A stretch of DNA of 5,399 nt. Origin: Acidobacteriota bacterium (GTDB lineage: Bacteria; Acidobacteriota; Terriglobia; Terriglobales; Acidobacteriaceae). This document shows positions 1-5,399 of this stretch, in pieces (position 1 is the stretch's first letter; each line of letters begins with the position of its first letter). The translations under genes and the position numbers were made by a program. The stretch is taken from contig QHZX01000181.1 in the NCBI GenBank assembly GCA_003224835.1, forward strand, positions 1-5,399, in the 5' to 3' direction. The notes under the pieces were generated by a model. That model had not been told where the DNA came from and made no database searches. It was given only the letters and a program-made list of their open reading frames with translations.

Positions 1-2560
1 AGAGCGAGTTCAAGCCGAATGGATTTGGATAAGAGAAAGTCCCGCTCTGATCCTGAAAGGGAGTGTTGAAGCCGGTATTGAAGGGGAATGTGCTTCCACC
101 GAATGGCGGCTCAGCGCTGAACTGTTCCAGCACAAGCTGCTCAATCGGGTTATAAAACAACCCCCAACCTGCGCGGATGCTGGTCTTGCCTGAGGTTCCG
201 GGACTCCAGGCCATTCCGATTCGTGGGGCAAAGGCTTTGTAGTACGTCTGGGTCAAGCCGTTGGGTACACCCGGATCTCCGGGCACAAGCAAGCCCACCG
301 GAGTCATCGAAGAACAATCAGTGTTGACCGTGTCTTTGCATGGATAGACGGTGCTCGTTTGCCCAGGCCGGAAAGTCTGCACGTGCTTGCTAATGTCAGC
401 GATAGGAGTGTTCAGCTCCCAGCGCAGCCCATAGTTGAGCGTCAGATTTGGTTTAATCTTCCAACTGTCCTGTGCGAATAGATACAACCCAGTACTCCGC
501 ACGTTCTCCACCTGCGCCGATCCTTGACCATATGAACCGGGCAACCCGAGAAGGTAATCGGAAAATGCTGTATCGCCAAGAGTGCTGTTGGTGGAAGTTT
601 CGTCCACAAAGAACTCGCCATTCACGTCAAAAAAGAGCGTCTGATCGAAGCGCTGGCGGCGGATGTCGCCCCCGAACTTGACAGAGTGGTGTCCCATGAC
701 CTTGCTGATGTTGTCCGACCACTGGAAAGAATTTCCCACCTGAGGAAGTTCACCCTCTCCGTTGTTGCCAATCGTGAAACCGCCGCTGACTTGAATAAAT
801 GGAAGACCCTCATGTTGAGGACCCAGATTGGGATGAATGCCCAGAGTATTCGCCGATGTTCCATCCGAGAAGCAGAATGGAACGCTAGAGCCCAGCCCCG
901 GGAATGCCTGCTGCAGCCAAGATGGAGGGGTTGGACAGGAGTTCTGTACCGTCGTGGTAAAGGTCGGGTGCTGGAACGTGCGCTGCGCTTCACGGTTGTA
1001 ATTGAAGCGGAACTCGTTCACGGTTGTGTTGGTGATGGTCCAGGTATGACTGATGTTCCACTGTTGAAACCGCTCGTTAGTGATGGAGCCGAAGCCTGGC
1101 ACATTGGCGCCCGCCGCCTCGAACTGCGCGAATGGGGAAACTAGATGATGGTCATCAAAATAATAATAAAAACTGAGGTTTTGTTGGTTATTAAGGCGGT
1201 GGTCAAGACGTACTGTGAATTGGTCGCCACGCTCGGGCTGCACCGGCGTAGTCACAAGTCTGTCGCTGCCGTTAGCCGGAGTCGGGACATAATTGAGCAG
1301 GTCAACGGCGGTAGGATCAAGACAGCTGAGAGGAATAATATTTTCTCGACTATTCGCTAGATCGGTAAAAAGGCCTGGGTGAGTTCCGGACTGGTCAGTA
1401 TATGTGCTGTAGTGGGTTTCGGTGTTTAGGTCAGCCCCTGACTGGTTCAGGATCGCCTGAGCACATCCCGGTCGCTGCTGCAATGGAAAGGGACTAGATA
1501 GAGTCCCGGGGAAAGGTGATTCTGAGGAAAAATCGGAGAAGGCCTGACCTGCACTGGGACGCTCCGCGGCAGTTGGCACAAATACCAGCGGCGAGCGAAT
1601 CCCCTCTCGAATTCGTCTGCCTTCATACGAAGTAAAAAAGAATGTCCGATCTTTCTTCAGTGGTCCGCCAAACGTCCCTCCAAACTGGTTTTGATTGAAC
1701 TGTGGCTTGTCGCATAAGCCACTATCGGCGCCGCAGTAAGGATTGGCATTCAGCTTTGTGTTTCGAAAGAACTCATACATATTTCCGTGCCAGTCGTTCG
1801 TGCCCGACTTCGTGATCACATTCACAACCGAACCCGAGTTGCGTCCGTACTCCGCGTCAAAGGTGTTGGTCAGAACACGAAACTCGGCAATGCTGTCAGG
1901 CGACGGCTGCACCGTGGGCAGATTGACAAACTGATCGTTTGCGTCACCCCCGTTCACGCTGAAGTTATTAGCGCGCCCCCTGCCCCCATTGACCGATACC
2001 GAGCCTGCCTTGTCACTGCCGTACACAATCTGGTTTCCTGAGCCAGTCGTGGACATGACGCCGGGTTGTAATTGCAGGAATTGATAGGTGTCGCGCGCGT
2101 TCAACGGCAGTTGACTGATGCTGCGATCATCCACCACTGCGCCTAATTGAGTGCTCGTGGTATCCACAAGCGGCGCCTGAGAGGAAACTTCAATCGTCTC
2201 TTGAGTAGCGCCCGGCTGCAGGATGGCGTTCAAAGTGAGTACCTGGTTTACATCCAGGACCACATTAGTGTGAACATCTTTTTTAAATCCTTGCAGGGTG
2301 TATTCCACGTGATATATGGCAGGTGTTACTTCAACGAAAGTGTAGTCACCCGTGTCGTTCGTCTTCGTACTGCGGCTGACATCGGTGGCCTCATTCACCA
2401 GTGTGACGGTCACGCCACTCACCACGGCACCCGTCGAGTCGGAAACGCGGCCGATGATTCGACCCCCGGTGCTCTGAGCGAAGGCGCTGAGAGCCAGACA
2501 AAAGACGGTCACTACGACGCAGCAGAAAACTGCAAGACGGCGGAATTCAGGGAAAGACAT
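1..2560 (-). CDS. Oar-like TonB-dependent outer-membrane receptor, C-terminus cut by window edge
   Basis: I translated the minus strand from the ATG at 2560 and found 853 codons without a stop or frameshift, then the window ends. Residues 1-28 are a Sec signal peptide (RR near the start, hydrophobic VFCCVVVTVF, cleavage after AFA). Residues about 33-117 match the carboxypeptidase-regulatory-like beta-sandwich (GRVSDSTGAVV, then TGDYTF and GF). A plug follows at about 120-255, with QLPLNARD, VNGGRGRANNF, EFRVLTNTFDAEYGR and GSVVNVITKSGTN, and then barrel-type sequence (NQFGGTFGGPLKKDRTFFF, QDSWKIKPNLTLNYGLRWE, APRIGMAW). Known family role: energised uptake or surface binding of large or scarce substrates at the outer membrane. 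Such proteins are usually about 1,000-1,250 residues, so a few hundred are probably missing. No clear TonB box was seen. Eight cysteines follow the signal peptide, some closely paired (C276/C283, C741/C749), which would suit disulfides in the periplasm or at the surface. The gene is divergent from the regulator-amidohydrolase unit. Substrate unknown. Confidence 0.95.
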   Translation of the reverse strand, partial: MSFPEFRRLAVFCCVVVTVFCLALSAFAQSTGGRIIGRVSDSTGAVVSGVTVTLVNEATDVSRSTKTNDTGDYTFVEVTPAIYHVEYTLQGFKKDVHTNVVLDVNQVLTLNAILQPGATQETIEVSSQAPLVDTTSTQLGAVVDDRSISQLPLNARDTYQFLQLQPGVMSTTGSGNQIVYGSDKAGSVSVNGGRGRANNFSVNGGDANDQFVNLPTVQPSPDSIAEFRVLTNTFDAEYGRNSGSVVNVITKSGTNDWHGNMYEFFRNTKLNANPYCGADSGLCDKPQFNQNQFGGTFGGPLKKDRTFFFTSYEGRRIREGIRSPLVFVPTAAERPSAGQAFSDFSSESPFPGTLSSPFPLQQRPGCAQAILNQSGADLNTETHYSTYTDQSGTHPGLFTDLANSRENIIPLSCLDPTAVDLLNYVPTPANGSDRLVTTPVQPERGDQFTVRLDHRLNNQQNLSFYYYFDDHHLVSPFAQFEAAGANVPGFGSITNERFQQWNISHTWTITNTTVNEFRFNYNREAQRTFQHPTFTTTVQNSCPTPPSWLQQAFPGLGSSVPFCFSDGTSANTLGIHPNLGPQHEGLPFIQVSGGFTIGNNGEGELPQVGNSFQWSDNISKVMGHHSVKFGGDIRRQRFDQTLFFDVNGEFFVDETSTNSTLGDTAFSDYLLGLPGSYGQGSAQVENVRSTGLYLFAQDSWKIKPNLTLNYGLRWELNTPIADISKHVQTFRPGQTSTVYPCKDTVNTDCSSMTPVGLLVPGDPGVPNGLTQTYYKAFAPRIGMAWSPGTSGKTSIRAGWGLFYNPIEQLVLEQFSAEPPFGGSTFPFNTGFNTPFQDQSGTFSYPNPFGLNSL

Positions 2561-2568
2561 CGGAGCGT

Positions 2569-2572
2569 CTCC
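2569..2572 (-). promoter_or_regulatory. Ribosome binding site of the TonB-dependent receptor
   Basis: On the minus strand GGAG lies 8 bases before the ATG at 2560, a normal Shine-Dalgarno distance. It supports this start, as does the signal peptide that begins there. An in-frame TTG six codons upstream has no advantage over it. Confidence 0.65.
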
Positions 2573-2608
2573 AGGCAATCGCCAAGAATAAACTTCCAAA
2601 ACGGGTGG

Positions 2609-2636
2609 TTGTGCAAGAAACAAACCTTGCTATAAT
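2609..2636 (+). promoter_or_regulatory. Extended -10 promoter of the regulator-amidohydrolase unit
   Basis: A perfect TATAAT at 2631-2636 is preceded by TGC at 2628-2630, giving the extended -10 form TGnTATAAT. A weak -35 (TTGTGC, 2609-2614) sits 16 bases upstream; it keeps only the TTG of TTGACA, which is common for extended -10 promoters. Transcription would start near 2642-2644, leaving a leader of about 100 bases before the ATG at 2745. The promoter serves the regulator and, with only 16 bases to the next gene, very probably the amidohydrolase. An inverted repeat spans the -10, so repression by blocking polymerase is plausible. Confidence 0.6.
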
Positions 2637-2647
2637 TCCGCAAGGTT
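2623..2647. promoter_or_regulatory. Candidate operator: 8-bp inverted repeat around the -10
   Basis: AACCTTGC (2623-2630) and GCAAGGTT (2640-2647) are perfect inverted copies separated by nine bases that contain TATAAT. The dyad covers the rightward -10 and probable start point and also lies in the leftward control region. Further GCAAG copies occur at 2613-2617 and 2657-2661, so several half-sites may be present. The position fits an operator for the adjacent HTH-cupin regulator, giving autoregulation and control of the receptor gene. That the regulator binds here is inference. The dyad has no T-run after it and lies upstream of both genes, so it does not look like a terminator. Confidence 0.5.
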
Positions 2648-2672
2648 AGTAGCTGGGCAAGAGGGCTGTCAA
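2643..2672 (-). promoter_or_regulatory. Possible leftward promoter of the receptor gene
   Basis: A consensus TTGACA reads on the minus strand from 2672 to 2667. At an 18-base spacing the -10 position holds TAACCT (2648-2643), only a 3 of 6 match. An alternative is TATAGC (2634-2629) with TTGCCC (2660-2655) 20 bases upstream, an over-long spacing of the sort MerR-type activators work on. Either choice puts the inverted repeat at or next to the leftward -10, so both directions would be affected by one bound protein. The weak -10s make the exact promoter uncertain. Confidence 0.3.
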
Positions 2673-2700
2673 GCAAAAACCGCGATTCGCCCGGTGGACG

Positions 2701-2731
2701 TGGGCTGTTTGAGCCTGCCGAAATCAGCCCA
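2701..2731 (+). promoter_or_regulatory. Hairpin-capable 5' leader of the regulator mRNA
   Basis: TGGGCTG (2701-2707) can pair with CAGCCCA (2725-2731), a 7-bp stem with a 17-base loop ending 13 bases before the ATG at 2745. A second copy of GGGCTGT at 2663-2669 could pair with the same 3' arm, so two alternative folds are possible. There is no recognisable Shine-Dalgarno in front of 2745, so the leader fold could matter for translation. No known riboswitch class was recognised, and the stem is short enough to be chance. Confidence 0.25.
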
Positions 2732-2744
2732 GACACCGCAATGT

Positions 2745-3545
2745 ATGTCTTCCGTCAGCAACAACGATTATCTAAAAATTGGCGACGTCGCCCGACTAGT
2801 CGGCATCTCGCCGACGGTGATTCGGATGTGGGAGAGCCTCGGTCTCTCGCGACCGCGGCGGACTGCCAGCAAATATCGCCTCTACTCGCATGAGGATGTT
2901 CGCCTTTTAAAACGTGCAAGTTTTTTGCGAAAAGTGCGAGGCATGAATGCGCCGGCAATTGTGCAAACCCTCAAGCGCGATGGATTGACGCAACCGTCCC
3001 GTCATGGAAGCGCCGGCGCTCTGGGTGCTCGCCTACGACAGTTGAGGTTAACCAAGGGCGCATCGCTTGCGAGCGTCGCCAAGGCTGCGGGCATTTCGGT
3101 TGGATTTCTTAGCTCGATCGAGCGCTCACAGATGAGCGCATCGGTCGCTACTCTGCGCAAACTGGCGCGCTATTACAAAACCAATATTCTCGATTTCCAC
3201 GACACTGCGGAACCGAACCAGAATCTGGTGAAACCCAAAGCCCGGAAAGTGCTTGAGGCTGGCCCAGGCGTCCGCATGGAGTTGCTGGCCTGGGGCAACA
3301 CAGTCATGGAGCCGCACCTTTTTCGCGTCGCTCCCAACGCAGGCAGCGGCGAATCTTATACCCATGTCGGTGAAGAATTTCTGTACATTCTGAAAGGCGA
3401 GTTGCAGATTTTTCTCCGCGATGAAGAGTATCGCCTGAAAACGGGCGACAGCTTTTACTTCGAGAGCGCAGTGCCGCACAAGTGGACGAACCCAGGCCGC
3501 TCGGAGACGTTGATACTTTGGGTTAATACGCCTCCCACTTTCTAG
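2745..3545 (+). CDS. MerR-HTH / Cro-C1-HTH / cupin composite transcriptional regulator
   Basis: The 266-residue protein has three parts. Residues about 9-80 form a MerR-type winged helix (YLKIGDVARLVGISPTVIRMWE, wing with RPRR and YRLYS, then a helical part to KRDG). Residues about 93-151 form a Cro/C1-type HTH (LGARLRQLRLTKGASLASVA, GISVGFLSSIERS, then LRKLARYY). Residues about 191-264 form a cupin (H207, E211, KGELQIF, GD at 234-235, PH with H245, N249). XRE-cupin regulators of the PuuR type are well known and usually respond to small metabolites; the added MerR head is the odd part. The protein has no cysteine, which argues against MerR-like metal sensing. ATG 2745 is preferred because the MerR fold begins nine residues later; an in-frame GTG at 2694 would add 17 residues with no conserved look. 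Neither start has a clear Shine-Dalgarno. The gene lies 16 bases before the amidohydrolase and probably regulates it, itself and the divergent receptor. The ligand is unknown. Confidence 0.9.
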   Translation: MSSVSNNDYLKIGDVARLVGISPTVIRMWESLGLSRPRRTASKYRLYSHEDVRLLKRASFLRKVRGMNAPAIVQTLKRDGLTQPSRHGSAGALGARLRQLRLTKGASLASVAKAAGISVGFLSSIERSQMSASVATLRKLARYYKTNILDFHDTAEPNQNLVKPKARKVLEAGPGVRMELLAWGNTVMEPHLFRVAPNAGSGESYTHVGEEFLYILKGELQIFLRDEEYRLKTGDSFYFESAVPHKWTNPGRSETLILWVNTPPTF

Positions 3546-3549
3546 TTGC

Positions 3550-3555
3550 GAGGAG
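3550..3555 (+). promoter_or_regulatory. Strong ribosome binding site that fixes the TTG start
   Basis: GAGGAG lies six bases before the TTG at 3562, between the regulator stop (3543-3545) and the amidohydrolase. It decides the start: the first in-frame ATG (3661, residue 34) has no such site and would remove the signal peptide. Confidence 0.8.
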
Positions 3556-3561
3556 AACGCA

Positions 3562-5298
3562 TTGGCTAAGACAAGATTTGCTCGATACATCTTTCTCGGT
3601 TTGCTGATCGCGCCTCTTTCCTGGACGTCCTCCGCCGAAACGAAATCCACGGTCGCAGATATGGTTTTGATCCACGCGCGAATCTACACCGTGAACGCGA
3701 AACAGCCGTGGGCAGAGGCGTTAGCGATTCGTGATGGAAAAATTCTCGCGGTCGGCAGTGATCGCGAGATTTCCAAGTATCGAGGAACGTCAACACAAAT
3801 AATCGACGCAAGAGGGCGACTGGTACTACCCGGCTTTACTGATTGCCACGTTCACTTCATGGACGGCTCGTTTTCCTTGCAGCAGGTCAACGTGGAAGAG
3901 GCTAAGACGGTTGCGGAAGTTCAAGCTCGCATAAAAACGTACGCAGCGGCACATCCGGATGATAAGTGGGTTTTGGGGCGCGGTTGGTCGTACCCGCTGT
4001 TCGCGCCATCTGGATTGCCGGACAAAAAGCAGCTCGACGCCATTATTCCCGACCGGCCTGCCTACATTGAAGGATTCGACGGCCATACCTGGTGGGCGAA
4101 CAGCAAAGCGCTTGAGGCAGCTCATATATCAAAGGACACCGCAGATCCGCCGGGCGGGACGATTGTTCGTGACCCCACAACCAGTGAGCCCACAGGCGCA
4201 ATAAAAGAAGATGCTGCCGACGCAATCGTACGCCGTGCAATTCCGGTTCCCAGCCGTGCGGCGAAATTGCAGTCGTTACGTGCGGGATTAAAACACGCCA
4301 ACGAGCTGGGAATTACCCGCGTTCACGTAATGGGCGGCGTGAACGCCGGCCCCGGGGACGTCACCGATGCAGAGCTCCTGGAAGAACTGCGACGCAATGA
4401 TGAACTCACGGTCCGTTTCTATCTCGCATACAGGTTCGATCCCCCGGAAGTGACAGCTCAGCAGTTAAAGACGATCGAGCAAGCTCGCGAACGCTATCAC
4501 GATGACTGGATTGCGGCAGGGGGCGTGAAGTTCTTTCTTGATGGCGTGATCGAGACCCATACTGCGGCCATGCTGTCGCCGTATTCGAATGATCCGTCGT
4601 TGTCCGGTCAGCTATTGTGGGATCCCGAGAAGTACAAGGCCTTCGTAGCCGAACTGGATCGGCGGGGAATTCAAATTTTTACTCACGCCATCGGTGATCG
4701 CGCGATTCGGCTGGCGCTGGATGCTTACGAGGATGCTGCGACAAAGAACGGCACCAGGGATGCACGGCATCGCGTCGAGCACATTGAGGATGCCTCGGCC
4801 GCCGACATTCCCCGTTTCGGCAAACTCGGAGTGATAGCGAGCATGCAGCCACTGCACGCCTATCCAGCCGCTGACACGCTCAAGTCCTGGCTGCCTGCAA
4901 TTGGACCAGAGCGCGGAAGTCGGGGCTGGGCGTGGCATAGCATTCAGGCAGGCGGAGGGGTGCTCGCCTTCGGAAGCGATTGGCCAGTGGTAACGCTGAG
5001 CCCTTGGCCGGGATTGCAAAACGCTGTGACCCGAGAGACCACCGAAGGCGAACCCAAGGGCGGCTGGATTCCGTCAGAACGCATCAGCCTGGTGGATGCG
5101 ATCAAGGGCTATGCGCTGAATGCAGCCTTCGCGGGACATCGCGAGAAGACCGAGGGTTCGCTGGAATCCGGGAAACTGGCGGATTTAATCGTACTCTCGC
5201 AGAATGTCTTCGCCGTCGATCCGCTCGAATTGGTTAAAACGAAAGTAGCTCTGACCATGGTTGGCGGCCGCATAGTTTATAAATCTGCCGGCTTCTAG
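3562..5298 (+). CDS. Exported metal-dependent amidohydrolase (YtcJ / Amidohydrolase_3 family)
   Basis: The 578-residue protein begins at TTG behind a strong Shine-Dalgarno. Residues 1-25 are a Sec signal peptide (KTRFAR, hydrophobic YIFLGLLIAPL, cleavage after SSA), with no lipobox cysteine, so a soluble periplasmic or secreted enzyme is expected. The mature part has the N-terminal beta strands (ADMVLIHARIYTVN, AEALAIRDGKILAVG), the metal motif GFTDCHVHF (H96, H98), GFDGHTWWANSKAL (H175), GVKFFLDG (K323, candidate metal-bridging lysine), THAIGDRA (H375), RHRVEHIED (H403, H407), SMQPLHA (H432) and FGSDWPV (D473), ending in the usual GKLADLIVL and MVGGRIVY strands. All expected metal-ligand positions appear present, so it is probably active. 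Relatives include YtcJ and N-substituted formamide deformylase (NfdA), which hydrolyse amide or formamide bonds; family members differ widely in substrate and this one cannot be assigned. It is 16 bases downstream of the regulator, probably co-transcribed, and may act on what the divergent receptor handles. Confidence 0.93.
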   Translation: MAKTRFARYIFLGLLIAPLSWTSSAETKSTVADMVLIHARIYTVNAKQPWAEALAIRDGKILAVGSDREISKYRGTSTQIIDARGRLVLPGFTDCHVHFMDGSFSLQQVNVEEAKTVAEVQARIKTYAAAHPDDKWVLGRGWSYPLFAPSGLPDKKQLDAIIPDRPAYIEGFDGHTWWANSKALEAAHISKDTADPPGGTIVRDPTTSEPTGAIKEDAADAIVRRAIPVPSRAAKLQSLRAGLKHANELGITRVHVMGGVNAGPGDVTDAELLEELRRNDELTVRFYLAYRFDPPEVTAQQLKTIEQARERYHDDWIAAGGVKFFLDGVIETHTAAMLSPYSNDPSLSGQLLWDPEKYKAFVAELDRRGIQIFTHAIGDRAIRLALDAYEDAATKNGTRDARHRVEHIEDASAADIPRFGKLGVIASMQPLHAYPAADTLKSWLPAIGPERGSRGWAWHSIQAGGGVLAFGSDWPVVTLSPWPGLQNAVTRETTEGEPKGGWIPSERISLVDAIKGYALNAAFAGHREKTEGSLESGKLADLIVLSQNVFAVDPLELVKTKVALTMVGGRIVYKSAGF

Positions 5299-5399
5299 GC
5301 TTCCGCTCGCTTCTTAGTTAGTTTCTCTGGCATTAGTATCCGCGCTATACGAAAATCTAATGATGCCGCGCAGGCGTTCCGCCGAGAAAAAGCGTCCCG
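5299..5399. other. Right-edge stretch without a confident gene
   Basis: No stem followed by a T-run is seen after the amidohydrolase stop, so no terminator is called. Two weak possibilities exist. On the plus strand, ATG at 5360 (or 5363) opens MMPRRRSAEKKRP and runs off the edge, with high GC at third positions but no Shine-Dalgarno. On the minus strand, a frame open at the edge ends in TAG at 5297-5295 (ending EKLTKKRAEA), overlapping the amidohydrolase stop. All three minus frames stay open for at least 13 codons from the edge, so openness is not evidence. GGCATTAG (about 5330-5337) and a bulged CTA-ATG-ATGCC could pair weakly. Confidence 0.3.

Noticed and set aside
2562..2572. GGAG-CGT-CTCC mini-hairpin covering the receptor Shine-Dalgarno
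   Set aside because: Only four base pairs with a three-base loop, not extendable on either side, so it is probably chance and too weak to call a regulatory structure.
472..2635. Plus-strand frames at 472-681, 686-1144, 1145-1360, 1743-1934, 1787-2041 and 2147-2635, and minus-strand frames at 10-231 and 622-993
   Set aside because: All lie within or overlap the long receptor frame, have low-complexity or Arg/Ser-rich translations, and show no family motif. They are shadows of the receptor.
2745..3545. Metal or redox sensing by the MerR-type domain
   Set aside because: The protein has no cysteine and lacks the metal-binding loop of MerR/CueR/SoxR proteins; the cupin is the likelier sensor.
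3126..3650. A 174-codon minus-strand frame opposite the regulator and the amidohydrolase start
   Set aside because: It covers two well-supported plus-strand genes, including the cupin domain and the Shine-Dalgarno, and has no recognisable domain.
3566..5237. Other frames inside the amidohydrolase on either strand (for example 4612-5019 minus and 3959-4204 plus)
   Set aside because: The real frame carries every expected amidohydrolase motif without a break; these are antisense or shifted shadows.
5299..5399. Rho-independent terminator after the amidohydrolase
   Set aside because: The only pairing (GGCATTAG with a bulged CTA-ATG-ATGCC) has a 20-base loop and no following T-run.
1..5399. CRISPR array, insertion sequence, tRNA or rRNA
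   Set aside because: No regularly spaced repeats, no transposase-like frame, no terminal inverted repeats and no RNA gene pattern were seen on reading both strands.

Overview
The window looks like chromosomal DNA from a member of the Acidobacteriota or a close relative. The main reason is a very long minus-strand reading frame encoding an Oar-like TonB-dependent receptor (an N-terminal carboxypeptidase-regulatory-like fold followed by plug and barrel), a protein type present in many copies in that phylum. Moderately high GC, high GC at third codon positions and secreted enzymes next to such receptors fit this. The taxon is an inference from gene style; no rRNA or other marker is present.

Layout. 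Positions 2560 down to 1 (minus strand) form one uninterrupted frame of 853 codons that runs off the left edge. It carries a signal peptide, the regulatory-like domain, the plug and much of the barrel; the C-terminus lies outside the window. Positions 2561-2744 are a compact divergent control region. It contains a perfect extended -10 (TGC-TATAAT) facing right, an 8-bp inverted repeat (AACCTTGC, 9 bases, GCAAGGTT) wrapped around that -10, and a consensus TTGACA facing left. To the right is a two-gene unit on the plus strand. First comes a regulator combining a MerR-type winged HTH, a Cro/C1-type HTH and a cupin sensor domain. After a 16-base gap with a strong Shine-Dalgarno comes a TTG-started, Sec-exported amidohydrolase of the YtcJ/Amidohydrolase_3 family. 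The last ~100 bases (5299-5399) hold no confident gene.

How it may work together (inference): the three genes form a candidate uptake-and-hydrolysis module. The outer-membrane receptor would admit or bind a substrate, the exported metal-dependent amidohydrolase would cleave it (amide, formamide, cyclic amide or ester type), and the cupin regulator would sense a related small molecule and control both directions from the shared operator. The substrate cannot be read from the sequence. The most unusual points are the two different DNA-binding folds in one cupin regulator and its likely operator over the shared promoter core.
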